DNA from: Calocera cornea HHB12733
Lineage: Eukaryota > Basidiomycota > Dacrymycetes > Dacrymycetales > Dacrymycetaceae
Assembly (NCBI GenBank): GCA_001632435.1
Contig: KV423950.1
Location: forward strand, 1 to 64,000
Length of the DNA: 64,000 nucleotides
Direction of reading: 5' to 3'
Both the position numbers and the translations under genes were made by a program. Numbering within the stretch: the stretch's first letter is position 1; every line of letters begins with the position of its first letter. Below are positions 45,877-56,589 of the stretch, one piece after another. The notes beneath the pieces were generated by a model. The model was not told the DNA's origin. It saw nothing but the letters and a program-made list of their open reading frames with translations, and did not search any database.

Positions 45877-47891
45877 ATGGCTGTGCTTTGGATACAGGCG
45901 TACCTGCACTGCCCGTCGTTTATCGTGGTGTGTTCAGTCATACTGGGTGCCTTGGTTATTCTCTTTCGGCTGGCTCCTCGCAGTCCCCCTTTGCCCCCTG
46001 GGCCGGCTGGTCTCCCCGTGCTCGGCAATCTGCTCCAAATCCCCAGGGCGAACAGGCATCTGGCTTATTTCGACTGGTCCAGGCAATACGGACCCGTCAT
46101 CAGTCTGAAGGTTCTGGGCAAGATAATCATCGTGGTCAACACTAGACAGGCTGTCCAAGATATATTTGAGAAGAGAGCAGCCATCACAGCGCAGCGTCCT
46201 GATACGGTTATGGGTCATTATATGTATGTTGAGCACGCTCACTTTCCCCCTTTTCGTTGACTAAAATGCATACCTAGTGCCGACCTAAACAAAATGCCTG
46301 GCGTCACCAATAACATGATCCTGCATCGGCAATACCGTCGAATGTTCGCCCAAGCATTTAATCCTCGGGAGGTACAAATGCATTATTGGGACATACAGAT
46401 GGAGGAGATGCAGCGTGCCGTAATGGAGATGTTGGCTGGTACCTTCAAGAACCCAATTTCGGCGATAAAACGGTGCTTCTCCTGCACCCGTGTATTTCAC
46501 CATACTAACCGGTCTTCCCAGCGCTTTGGCGTCGATTATATCCCGGATCGTGTACTCTCGCAAGATTGAAAGCTGCGACGATCCCTATATCCTCTAAGTC
46601 TCAGAGCAGCTCAAAGACTTCGAGCGTAGTATGTGCGTCGCATTGCGCGATCGAAAATCAACTGATCCTTCACATAGTTTCAAGACCGGGAGTCTATCTG
46701 GTGGAAATATTACCACTTTGTGCGTTTCTCAATTTGAGGCCAACGACGCATTCCGATTGAATGAAGTGCGATTTCTCCCTGATTGGCTGCCTGGTGCTGG
46801 GTTCAAGCGAGAAGGCCAACGTGTGAGACAACGGGCCGTCGAGCTAACCGAAGAGCCATTCAATCTAGTGAAACGGGAGATGGTATGCTCACCGTGAACG
46901 AGAAGGGGGGGATCTCATTCCCATCGTTTAGCTGACCGGGTCGATCCAGCGAAACTTCATTTCAAGGCTCTTGGCAGACGAAAATGGCAAGCTCACCGGA
47001 GATCTCGAGGAAGAAGAATACGTGAAGTGGGCTGCCAGTACGCTATATGCATCCGGCATGGATACTGTAGGCGTAGCGTCGAACGTGGCCTACGTCGCGT
47101 ATTAACTTTGCTGTTAGACCAAGGCCACCATAGTCACGTTCATGGTTGCTATGCTTAGGTTTCCGATTGTGCAAGCTAAAGCACAGGCAGAGCTCGACCG
47201 CGTCGTCGGAAGAGACAGGCTCCCGACGCTGGCAGATCGCGAACGTCTCCCTTACTGTCAAGCAGTGGTGCAGGAGACAATGCGGTGGAACCCAGTGGCA
47301 CCTACATGTGTTCCCCATCAGATGATGCAGAGTATGGATTGGGGTCGCTTTGTCCTTCCGAAGGGTGCTATACTTCTTTGTAAGGCCTGATGCGTCGCTG
47401 CGATCACTTCTTCTTCTGTCGGATTTACTGAACAACCTCAGGGCATTGACCCATGATCCCGCCATCTATCCTGATCCAGATGATTTTCTCCCAGAACGGC
47501 ATTTGACACCGGACGAAACAATGTTGTTGGGTACGGAACGAGGACGGGAGGTCTTCGGGTATGGCAGGAGGTACGCAATTCCATTTTCGCCGAGTTCGCT
47601 TGCAACATTGGCCAATTTGAGTAGAGTATGTCCTGGGATGCACCTGGCCGAGGCGTCCATATTCGCCTTTGTGTCGACGCTGCTGTGGTCAGCACAACTG
47701 CGCCTGCCAAATGACTTCCAGGAGACTGAACTCAAGAAGTACCGAACAAGCACCTTTCGGTATGAGCTCACTAACACTGCTGCTCAGTCTTGTTCTCACT
47801 ATCACATAGCCAACCGGAAGACTTGCCTTGTGAAAGAACGCCACGCTGTGAGAACGTGGCCAAAATGTTGAAAGCACGGGCGCAGGAATGA
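45877..47891 (+). pseudogene. P450-8, alpha subfamily, inactivated
   Basis: Close paralogue of P450-7. From 45877: anchor, PPLPPGPAGLPVLGNLLQIP, HRQYRRMFAQAFNPREVQMH, FKNPISAIKR, RFLPDWLPGAGFKREGQRV, the I-helix YASGMDT, QAKAQAELDRVVGRDRLPTL, ETMRW, FLPERH, FGYGRR, VCPGMHLAEASIFAFVSTLL, and last exon QPEDLPCERTPRCENVAKML ending at 47891. A TAA at 46595-46597 interrupts DDPYIL/VSEQLKDFE; the relic at 63.3 kb reads IIKVSEQ there. The exon that should read EEIYEGYxLPKG after QMMQ is missing its first half (SMDWGRFVLPKG). Confidence 0.83.
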
Positions 47892-48438
47892 CATTCGACC
47901 AAACTGAGGACGGAAGTCACTCACGCATTTGCTTTCAGCTCTGCTAGTAATGTAAGTAATGTATGAGCCTGGTAATAATGTTAGAGCTTCGTATGCATAA
48001 AGTGTATCTTTGATCCGACACAGCAAGATCTCGGTAGACTCTCAGGAAAGAGAGAGGTGTGTGTCACTATCAACGGTGACGCAATCATGAATCACCGTCC
48101 CATCTTCACAACAACCGGATAGGAAGAGCTTTGGGGGACTACACAGACCAAGTAGAAGTTGACAGTCTCGGATAGGCACACCCTTTGTATGAGCACGAGG
48201 TAGGTAGAGTGTGAAGGTTGAGCGCCGAGACGAACGGAAGCTTTATAGACGCCATGGGCAAGGGGTGTCCGGCGTTTCAGCCACTACCCCTGCAGGGACG
48301 GCGATGATCGACCAATTATGTAATATCTCCTTCTATTGAATTACCTATGTACATCATGCACGACGCCATATATCTGCGTGGAGAAACCTGGCATCCCCAC
48401 CCCCCACGCCCCGAACCCGCTTCTAGACGGCTGCAATC
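47892..48438 (+). repeat. duplicated spacer and promoter of the P450 beta genes, copy 1
   Basis: This DNA recurs almost base for base at 57,330-57,999 and from 63,500 to the window end. Shared landmarks are ACATTCGA, a GGACGGAAG word, ATGCATAAAGTG, a GTGTGTGTCACTATC stretch, ACCGTCCCATC, AACCGGATAGG and GGCGATGATCGAC. It ends at the ATG of P450-9. Copy 2 contains TGGTATCAGAGC at about 57,418, which copies 1 and 3 have in mutated form. I see no gene in it. Confidence 0.85.
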
Positions 48439-50405
48439 ATGACACCCGAGTCAATCCCTCTCTCCGCCCGCTTTCAGATTGGCATCGCCTTTCTCCTTAT
48501 CGTTGCTGCATGGATTTGGCATGGCAAGCGTTCCTCCGCGCGTCTTCCACCGGGCCCGAATCCATTACCAATCATCGGGAACATCGGCCTCCCCAAGGAC
48601 ACACTGTCCTCATTCAAGAACTGGGCTGACCAGTATGGGGACATAATGACGTTGCGTATAATGGGGAAGAATATTCTCATCCTGAACTCAAAGGCGGCGG
48701 CCGATGAGCTGCTGGAGAAGAGGTCTTCATCGACATACGCCAGACCAGTTTATACGATGGCCCATGAGATGTAGGCGCCATCGTCCTAGATTGTAGGGGT
48801 CTTGGCGTCCTGACGGAGTATGCAGAGTGGGAACGAAGCACTTTCCGTCTCAAACGAGCGATCCGGCTACGCACAAGACATACCGGCGCATGCTTGCGAT
48901 GTCCTTGAGTCCGCGCGCCTCGGAAGCGTACAGGCCGACGCAGATGTTGGAAATACGCAAAGCTGTGATGGATATGCTGAACGAGGCCGACAACTACGTG
49001 GCAGCTATTCAGCGGTGAGCCTTAATCGATGCCCGTACTTTGCCACAGTCCTTACCCGGTGTGATAGTGCTGTGGCGAGCATTGCCTTGCAAATCGCCTA
49101 CGGTTATGACATAAATAAAGAGGACGACGGTCTCATCAAGAAAATTCAACGCATGATGCACATCATAGTAGAAGGTAAGGCGATCCAGGTGGCTGAAAGT
49201 ATGGCTTAGGCTTATTGTCGTGATACCCGTTTGACAGTGCAGATACCCGGGCGTTTTCTTGTGGACGTCATACCTGCATGCAAGTCATAGAACACAGGCG
49301 CTGTGACGGTATGCTTACTGTTATATAGTGAAATATCTGCCCACATGGATTCCAGGTATGAAATTCAAGCGCGATGGAGAACTGTGGGCTGCGCAGATCA
49401 GAGAGGTCGAGCAGATTCCTTTTGACCGAGTGAAGCGGGACATGGTTCGTGCTTATCAGCGTATTCTCCGGGTCCTGACTGATGTCCCTAGGCCGCGGGG
49501 ACCGCCAAGCCGTCCTTAGTCTCCACACTGCTGGAGCAAAGTTCGGCTGTCGATGAAGAAAAATGGATCAAGATGGTCGCGGGTGCGCTCTATAACGCCG
49601 GGGCCGAGACGACTTCAGCTGCAATTCAGAACTTTCTGGCTGCCATCGTCATGTTTCCCGATGTGCAGAAGAAGGCGCAACGTGAACTGGATGCTGTCAT
49701 TGGACGAGACCGGCCCCCAACCATAGAGGATCGCGCTCATCTACCGTATTGTTCGGCAGTCGTGCACGAAACGCTGCGTTGGCAGCCTGTCACCCCAGGA
49801 GCCATTCCGCATGTATTCGTCCACGATGAAGAATTCATGGGATATCGCATACCAAAAGGCACCGTAACGCTGGCGAATGTCTGGTGAGATCATACTTTCC
49901 GTTGTGGTTCACTGCCGGGACTCACAAGGGTGCGTAGGGCCATGTCTCGGAACGCAACTGAATACCCCGATCCAGAGATATTCAAACCGGAGCGTTTCCT
50001 GGAAGCGGACAAGCATGGAGCTGAGAACGTGGAAAGGTTCCGGGTTGGCTTTGGGTTCGGGCGCCGGTATGGCCGAACGCATGACTGGTGAGCCAAGGAA
50101 CTGACGATCTCGGCAGTGTTTGCCCTGGCATCGCGCTGGCCGAGGCCAGTCTCTTTGCTGCCGTCGTGTCAATTCTATGGACGTGCAACATATCACCGCC
50201 AAGTAGCGGATCGTCCGCCAAGCCACAAGAGATAGAGATGAGGTTTGGAAATACCCTTAGAATACAGTACGTCTTCTTCCGTCATGCCATTCAAGCACCT
50301 CTGAAAACGATTGGTCATGGTAGCCGACCTGACCCATTCCCAATACATGTCAACCCTCGTTTTCTTGGTGCTGTCGAGCTGATTCGTGACACCATCCGTG
50401 ATTGA
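48439..50405 (+). CDS. cytochrome P450-9, beta subfamily (intact)
   Basis: The ATG at 48439 opens MTPESIPLSARFQIGIAFLL, an anchor, and the hinge LPPGPNPLPIIGNIGLP. Exons join as MAHE/IVGTKHFPSQTSDPATHK, AIQR/AVASIALQIAYGYD, FLVDVIPA/LKYLPTWIPGMKFK, KRDM/AAGTAKPSLVSTLL, the I-helix YNAGAETT, the K-helix ETLRW, FKPERF, FGFGRR/VCPGIALAEASLF, and last exon RPDPFPIHVNPRFLGAVELI ending at 50405. Two odd points: the intron after IPA must use a GC donor (CAT/GCAAGT), since a GT donor leaves an in-frame TAG; and the I-helix has Glu where AGxDT has Asp. I read it as functional. The nearest relative is P450-10. Confidence 0.87.
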
Positions 50406-50816
50406 TAATCCATTCGGACATAGATCTCTATCCTCATGTGTTCATATTGCTCTTGTTGTGCTTCCAGCAGACGTCAAGAGCGAACTTGGCTCCATCACAT
50501 ACCCTTGTCCGGAGGACAATGGCCACGTTTGGGCGGGCATAGTCCATGATTGTCGAGACACTGTGACGTCCGGCGCCTTGAAAGCCAGTCGGGTTGGGCT
50601 TGATAGGCGGGACGACAATCCACCAGAGATGCGATCTTCGACGACGTATTCACGTCCGTGTCAAGTGTGAGTGAACGCCGTACACATGTTCGCTAGGTCG
50701 ATTGGTGCAGATGCTGTCCATGTGCGAGTGTCGCTTCAGGGCCGTGGCAAGACAACAACGAACGGACAGCCTCGTTCGTGAGGACGACCTTGCCGCTCTG
50801 AAGGAAATATCTCAGT
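50406..50816 (+). repeat. duplicated 3' spacer of the P450 beta genes, copy 1
   Basis: The same DNA follows P450-10 but is split there by the LTR element: 59,950-60,059 and 62,668-62,975. The last 230 bp (CACCAGAGATGCGATCTTCG through CTGAAGGAAATATCTCAG) are the best conserved. This copy shows the site as it was before the LTR element landed. Confidence 0.85.
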
Positions 50817-50965
50817 GTCTGACTGAACACAGGTAGCTCTAGTTGACATACCTGCTTGAGATACCAGACCCAGAACCAAAGTGCATACACGCGATCCCAC
50901 GCGAGCTCACCCTCAGGACTAGCCTCGCCAGCCATAGCCAGAAGGATGTTCTGCAATGGCCGCAA
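50693..50965 (-). CDS. unidentified ORF fragment, possibly an exon pair
   Basis: A 90-codon minus-strand frame reads GELAWDRVYALWFWVWYLKQ, then after a possible short intron TLRYFLQSGKVVLTNEAVRS and LLSCHG. Its 3' half lies in the duplicated spacer, and that half recurs at about 62,880-62,975; the 5' half is unique. Composition is protein-like, but I recognise no family. It may be a piece of a gene caught in the duplication. Confidence 0.25.
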   Translation of the reverse strand: MRPLQNILLAMAGEASPEGELAWDRVYALWFWVWYLKQVCQLELPVFSQTLRYFLQSGKVVLTNEAVRSLLSCHGPEATLAHGQHLHQST

Positions 50966-51090
50966 AGCCCTTTGTTCTAACCCTACAAGACCACCAAGAG
51001 TAGACAGAGGTTGGAGTCAACAATACAGTGATACAGTACGTCAGGTGAGGAGGGATAGAGTTGAGAATAGCATTGATGAGGTGGCTCTGG

Positions 51091-52860
51091 TGTGAGGGCA
51101 CAACAATCCAGCCATAGGCGGATCATCAATAGTGGCCCGAACAGGGGTCGATAACCAACCCAAATACGATAAGGAGGGCGACAGGGGGGCGATATAAGGG
51201 GTTGCCATGGCCGAGAGTCCATCTCGCGGTGTCGATAGGCATATCGTGCATAGCCATAACCCAATAAGGAGTGGTGGTGGTGACGAGAGGGGATCGAGAC
51301 GATATCGAGTACATCAGAGAAGCAAGACAGCAGTATCGGCTGTCATCGGATCCGTGATCGGTCGACTCGTCCACAGGTAAGAAGTGTCGGGGGGGTATCG
51401 ACAGGGTACGGTGTCGATCGGAAAGGGTTACTGTCCATGGCCTGCCATATCGAGTCTCTCGACTGTCCGTTCGGGAGGTTCGAGGAATAACGAAGTGGCT
51501 GCTCATGTCGAGTGAAGGGCGAGATTGAGGAACCGATCCGATAAGAGGTACTTTCGGCTGTTCGGTAGAACCGAAGGTCCGACATCTCCATATCGGTCTG
51601 TTGACCGTGAGCTCGAGCTGTCCCGAAGGAGGACTCGGCATATCAGTGTCCAGCAAGTCGGGTTCTCGAGAGAGGGTAACCGAGTATCGACAGTATATCG
51701 CCAGGCTAATTGCCCAGTCGGTCAAACCGAGAGGGTTTCGCCAGCTGAGATCGGTGTCGACAGTGTTCTCGGGAGATCAATGCTAAGTTTCGACAAATCG
51801 GCTAAGATTGCGGGATTCCTCAGAGATCAGATCTGAGGAGCACAGAAGGTGCACCTCAGGTCTATATACATGAAGAAAAGGAAGCAAACTACTGTGGCTT
51901 GGATCTGTACAGTACTCACGAGCACAGCCGATCTTACCCGAGACTCACGATGTAGCCGAGTCCCTACTCCGATTGCCACGATCAGCTTGCCGAGAGACCC
52001 TTGCCATCTCGAGATGTACGATATTGCCCAAGGTCACAGATTGGGATATCGGAATACCGAAGACTGCTCGAGTGTCTCCGATATCGCAGAACCAATACCG
52101 AGACAGCAGCGATACTCTTCAAGTAAAGCCTGCAACAGTCGACCACTCTTCGATATGCCCGAGAATGTCTTCGAGAGTGTTCATGCCCATGCCGAGATCC
52201 ATATCGTGCAGGCAAAGCCCAGTCAAGTCCTCGATATGTCCCAGCAGCCCAGAGCCGCATACCGAGAGTGGGTTCGATACTGTTCGAGTGTAATCCACCA
52301 TGGTCAATCTTCAATCGACCAGTCTGCGAATACCATCGATACCCAAAGGTTGTGCTGAGATGTGATACCGATAATCCGAAAGTCTCAAGACTAGACAAAG
52401 GGTCAAACTCCTTGCACCGAGATGTACCGAGGGTCCATGATACATCATTAAGTGCAGACGAGAAAGCCATCTTGCTTCGAGATTGCACGGGATTGCCTCG
52501 AGACCTGATATCGTGGTCACCAAGGGTCCACTCGGTATTGTGCAGTGCATCCGATAATCATCTCGGTAGTCTTGTCCATATCGAAGGGACTTCGATATTG
52601 TCGATAACCCTTGAGGTCACATCGAGATGTCGATATGCTGGTGGCCGTGGGTATCAGCCCATACCGCAGATTATCGTCCAGGGTTCATAGCACTTGAGGA
52701 CATTGCAGTCATCGATATGGCGGGTCCTGCTCGGTATGCAATCGATATGGCATCGAAATGGGTTGACTCCTGACATCTGGAGACTATAGAGTACAGGGTG
52801 TACAGTGGAGAGTCAGACACCAGATCTGAGGAGCCAAGGGGCCTAAAGCCCACCTATAAC
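51091..52860. mobile_element. motif-dense non-coding DNA element A (keyword TATCG/CGATA)
   Basis: It opens with TGTGAGGGCAC at 51,091, the same 11 bases that bound element B. From about 51,120 to 52,750 the word TATCG or CGATA occurs about 34 times by my count, in both orientations; about 3 would be expected by chance. CCGAG and TCGAG words are also dense. Near the middle is a hairpin (TCCTCAGA, loop GATCAGA, TCTGAGGA; 51,817-51,839) and then a TATATA box at 51,862. A half copy of the hairpin (CAGATCTGAGGAGCC) lies at 52,821. I found no matching right-hand terminus, so the end is approximate. No ORF has a recognisable domain. Confidence 0.6.
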
Positions 52861-53293
52861 TACCCTACAGATCTGCATGGGTCCAATCATGGAGTGTCTC
52901 ATGAGGTGAGTCATGAGGCTGGTCCATGGTCACTTTGAGTCAAGTGCAGCTGCACATGTCATGCTGAATCATGGTGAGTTGCCAGACTTGTGGCTGTGCA
53001 GTTGTCCAGGCCACACTCTGGACCATAGGCCAGGACCCTGAAGGCTGGACTCCATGCTGAGAAGCACTCCTAAGAAGGGCTGAATAAAGTAAGAAAATAG
53101 AGTGTCCCCTGCTACTAACTTGATTTTGGAGGAATATTATTGATTAGACTTGAGGATTGTTTACTATTTATATTGTGCACACATTGGGTCACACTGGACA
53201 TGAGGATCCCTAAAGGGCATCTGAGACCTTTGGCCCACCAAGGGCATATCAGTCCTTACATACATTTTCCAGGGAGACAATTACCTATTTACC
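52861..53293. other. unassigned stretch, possibly an LTR remnant
   Basis: Moderate GC without coding signs. Repeated CATGAGG/TCATGG words near 52,890-52,990 recall LTRs of basidiomycete gypsy elements, but I see no second copy in the window to confirm this. Confidence 0.25.
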
Positions 53294-55066
53294 TGTGAGG
53301 GCACACAGTCTGGCAAGGCTGTTGACTAAACCCAACTGAGTCAAAGAGACCAAAGACAAGGGATTTGGAGGAGGTTGTGGCTGACAGCACCCAATAAGTT
53401 ACCAAATGTACCCTTTGTAAGTCCAACTAGGAGATATGTGGGACGTCAAAGGTAGTTTGGATGAAGCAAGCAGAGTTCAGAGAGAGTTCGTGTCAGAGCA
53501 CTACAGCAACTCCGAAGCCTATTCCGATATTCCGGACTCCATGACACCTTGAAACCCCATGGAATAGCTCAATACGGAATGGAATGGGACAGGACAAGAT
53601 GTCCCAGCCTCAGGCAATGCCCAGGCTCCTATTCCAAAGGTTCTACAGGTATTCCAGTCCATTCCCACCCTTGCATAGCCATACGCAACCTCTGCACCGC
53701 CCCAAGGTGATGCATCACTGGAATACTGTGCCAACAAGCGGAATGGGCAGTGCAGGATTGGAATAGGCTATACAAGGGCACAGGAAGGCTAGACAACACT
53801 CCCAACAAGTTTTGGATAGCGGTGCACTCCAAATTCCTATATATAGTAGACTAGGATAGTACGGGAATCCTCAGATCTGATCTCTGAGGATTCCCCGCAA
53901 CCTCCTGTGGGAAGTAGTAACCCAGCATCTCATCTCATACCTATTCCGCTCTCTGCTTGCCCTTCTACACCTGCCAATTCCTATTCCGGACTGCCAACTT
54001 TGGAATTGTGTAATTCCAACCTCCCATCCCCAAACGGAACAGGAATAGCTCAATACCAGCTCCGCCCCTTCGGAATTGGTTGTAGTGTGTTCTCCTACAC
54101 ACTCCGCAGCTATTGCCCTCCTCGGAATTGGCCCCACAAGTTGACCACTTCACCAAATATCCGGAATCACCCGTTCCAAACCTCCAGCCACCAAACGGAA
54201 GTGGAATTGGACTCTATCACATTCCAGGGGATCGGAATAGCTTAGACAACATCCTCTACACCCCCTCCACCTATTCCAATTCCTCCGGCTTGTCCTATTG
54301 TGGGTTGTGTGCCCTCACAGCTTGGGAGTTCGGAGCGGGAGGACAGATGTGATGACCAGGCTTTCTCACAAGACTATGGAGATTCCTCAGAGATCAGATC
54401 TAAGGAGAAGCTACCAAAGGTATCAAAGGTTATATACAAAAAGAGTGAACATAGCCTCAGCTTCTCCCGAACACTCCAAAGTGAGACCCAACACTGCCTG
54501 AAGCACTGCCGACCACAGCATTACTCATCTGAACACAGCCAAGCACTGCCCCACACAGCTGAAGGGTCACAGCCTTGCTTACCCTTACCTAATTCTGTGC
54601 TGATGTATCCGAAGTCGCTATTTGGTAGGCCAAAGATGTTGTCTGAGAGCTGAATATGTCAAAAGTAGTTGAATACCTGTGAACCTGCCGATAATAGCCA
54701 AAGTCTTTGGAGTGTTTGGGAGAAGCTGAGGCTTGTTCACTCTTTCTGTATATAGCCTTTGGTACCTTTGGTACCTTTGGTAGCTTCTCCTTAGATCTGA
54801 TCTCTGAGGAATCTCCATAGTCTTGTGGGAAAGCCTGGTCATCACATCCGTCCTCCTGCTCCGAACTCCCGAACTCTCTCTGAACTCTGCTTGCTTCATC
54901 CAAACTACTTTTGACATCCCACGTATCTCCTAGTTGGACTTACAAAGGGTACAATTGGTTACTTATTGGGTACTGTCAGCCACAACCTCCTCTGAATCCC
55001 TCATCTTTGGTCTCTTTGACTCAGTTGGGTTTAGTCAGCAGCCTTGCCAGACTGTGTGCCCTCACA
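53294..55066. mobile_element. element B, long-terminal-inverted-repeat DNA transposon without a transposase
   Basis: The left end reads TGTGAGGGCACACAGTCTGG; the right end is its inverse, ending CCAGACTGTGTGCCCTCACA at 55,066. The inverted arms are long: 53,294-53,490 plus 54,320-54,480 on the left pair with about 54,700-55,066 on the right. The left arm is split by a second element (53,491-54,319). Each arm carries the hairpin with loop GATCAGA (54,384-54,406 and 54,788-54,810) followed, reading inward, by TATATAC. The centre (about 54,480-54,700) has no ORF with a known domain. Confidence 0.75.
53491..54319. mobile_element. element C nested in element B (keyword GGAAT/ATTCC)
   Basis: 829 bp separate two pieces of element B's left arm that are joined in its right arm. 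The ends are TGTCAGAGCAC and GTGCCCTCACA (inverse TGTGAGGGCAC), a short imperfect terminal inverted repeat. Inside, GGAAT or ATTCC occurs about 28 times by my count, against 1-2 expected. At its exact middle (53,863-53,895) is a perfect 13-bp stem, GGGAATCCTCAGA with TCTGAGGATTCCC, around a TCTGATC loop, next to TATATATA (53,838-53,845). No protein is encoded. Confidence 0.8.
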
Positions 55067-55884
55067 GCCTGGTGGAGAGATAATGAGTAGATAGCCAGCA
55101 GATATGTTTTGTCCAAGCAGATGAAACTTGCCCTAGTCCAGCTGTTACATCTTTCAAAAGGGACCCTGAAATCTTGCCCATGTTACATGTTACCATTTCA
55201 TCTTCACATAGTGGTACAGTGTACTGCACGGTAGCGTTTTCGCCTCTTCTAGCGACGTTCACACGGTATGAGTCGATACTTACGTAGTCCGGGATCCAGC
55301 TTGCGTCGGACAAGTCGGAGTTGCTGGATGTGTTGCATCCGTCGGAGGATCTCTCGGTTCGCTGGATCGGCTCCAGCTTTGAAAGGCAACATTCTCTCGT
55401 AGACGTCAATACACCTTTGACACCTTTTTCTTGTATATAGACCGCACCGGTGGCATAGATACTGAATGAGAAGCCCCCATTCGTGCATATCCCAGTCCTC
55501 CCTTATCCCGTTCTCATCTTCGACCTCGCCGCATCCTTCCCATCACTCCCTCATCGACCCCTTCGGTATCCGCGATAGCGAGGGTATCATACCCTTCGGT
55601 AGTGCCATAGCCGTCGGTATCGAGGCTACCGTCACCGCCGTCATCCCTATCGGTACTGTTACCGACACCATCCGCGATCGTATCACCGACGTGATTACGG
55701 CTATCGTTGCCGTATCTGTATGCCGTACCGACCGCCATAGCCGAGTCACCACACAGTTGGGTATAGCAGTATTGTGGTTATTTCCATTACTAGCTACCAA
55801 AGCCTATCTGGTCTTGTGCTACCGAGGCCACCGGTATTCCTACTGGACTCATCCCTTCAGATTTGTTAGGAATTGATCAACAGT
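55067..55884. repeat. third motif-dense stretch (keywords CGGTA/TACCG, TATCG)
   Basis: From about 55,500 to 55,770 words such as CGGTA, TACCG, CCGTC and GGTATC recur every 10-20 bp. On the minus strand near 55,430-55,440 there is again a TATATAC box followed by AAGAAAAAGG, as in element B. No matching termini were found. It is probably the remnant of another element of the same type. Confidence 0.45.
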
Positions 55885-56015
55885 ATGGCACATTTCTACA
55901 ACCAACACTGCAACAATGCCCCAAAATACAAATTTGGTGACAAAGAATGGCTAGATGCAAAAGACATCAAGACAAAATGACCTGCAAAGAAACTAGACAA
56001 ATAGAACATGCATTA
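55885..56015 (+). pseudogene. Ty3/gypsy integrase C-terminal fragment
   Basis: The plus strand reads MAHFYNQHCNNAPKYKFGDK then EWLDAKDIKTK, stop, PAKKLDK, stop. This is the well-known integrase tail pattern of gypsy polyproteins in basidiomycetes (FYNxH, APxYKxGDKVWLDAKDI, KKLD). Two in-frame stops and the lack of any flanking pol sequence show that it is dead. Confidence 0.75.
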
Positions 56016-56124
56016 TATGTGCCCAATCACATTGCTGTGGCCCTCCAAACGGAGGTCCAGCAACAGACAGCAGCATATATGCATGACCAGCAGGGCACAG
56101 TAGGCAGGCAGGGTGCAGCCAACA

Positions 56125-56225
56125 GGCAAGGCACAGCAGCATGGGCAGGCAGCATGGGCAGGCAGCATGGGCAGGCAGCATGGGCAGGCAGTGTGGGCAG
56201 GCAGAGTAGGCAGGGCAGAGTGCAG
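56125..56225 (+). repeat. 13-bp tandem repeat, GCATGGGCAGGCA type
   Basis: About five to six tandem copies of GCATGGGCAGGCA decay into AGTAGGCAGGGCAG variants by about 56,260. The frame across it gives a Trp-Ala-Gly-Ser-Met-Gly-Arg-Gln pattern, which I take as a by-product. Confidence 0.85.
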
Positions 56226-56589
56226 TAGGCAGGGCAGAGGCAGGGCACAGAGCAGGGAGCAGGAGGGAGCAAGGCAGCAGAGGGAAGGTCTGGGTGGTGG
56301 CAGCAAGTGCACCAGTGGTGGTCAGAACCAAGATGGGATCCAGGGACCAATGGACCATGAGGCACCAAGTCCCCTTAAGCAGAGGCAAACTCAACTGCTC
56401 TCAGGGGTTGATGGCATGACATGCAAAGTTGGATGCTGATTTCAAGCCCAGAAGTGGCTGGAAGCAAATCAGCACCCCATCAGCTGGTTGCAGTACCAGC
56501 CACTTAATGGCTGTTGACAGACACATAAGCATTTAACTTGCTTAAAATAAGACCCTAGTCTGCGTCCTGTGTGACCGCGTCTATCCCTA

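Noticed and set aside
49262..49290. In-frame TAG in P450-9 as evidence of inactivation
   Set aside because: The TAG lies inside an intron if the GC donor is used; the same donor is conserved in P450-10.
56125..56225. CRISPR-like array
   Set aside because: It is a head-to-tail 13-bp tandem repeat without spacers, in a eukaryotic genome.
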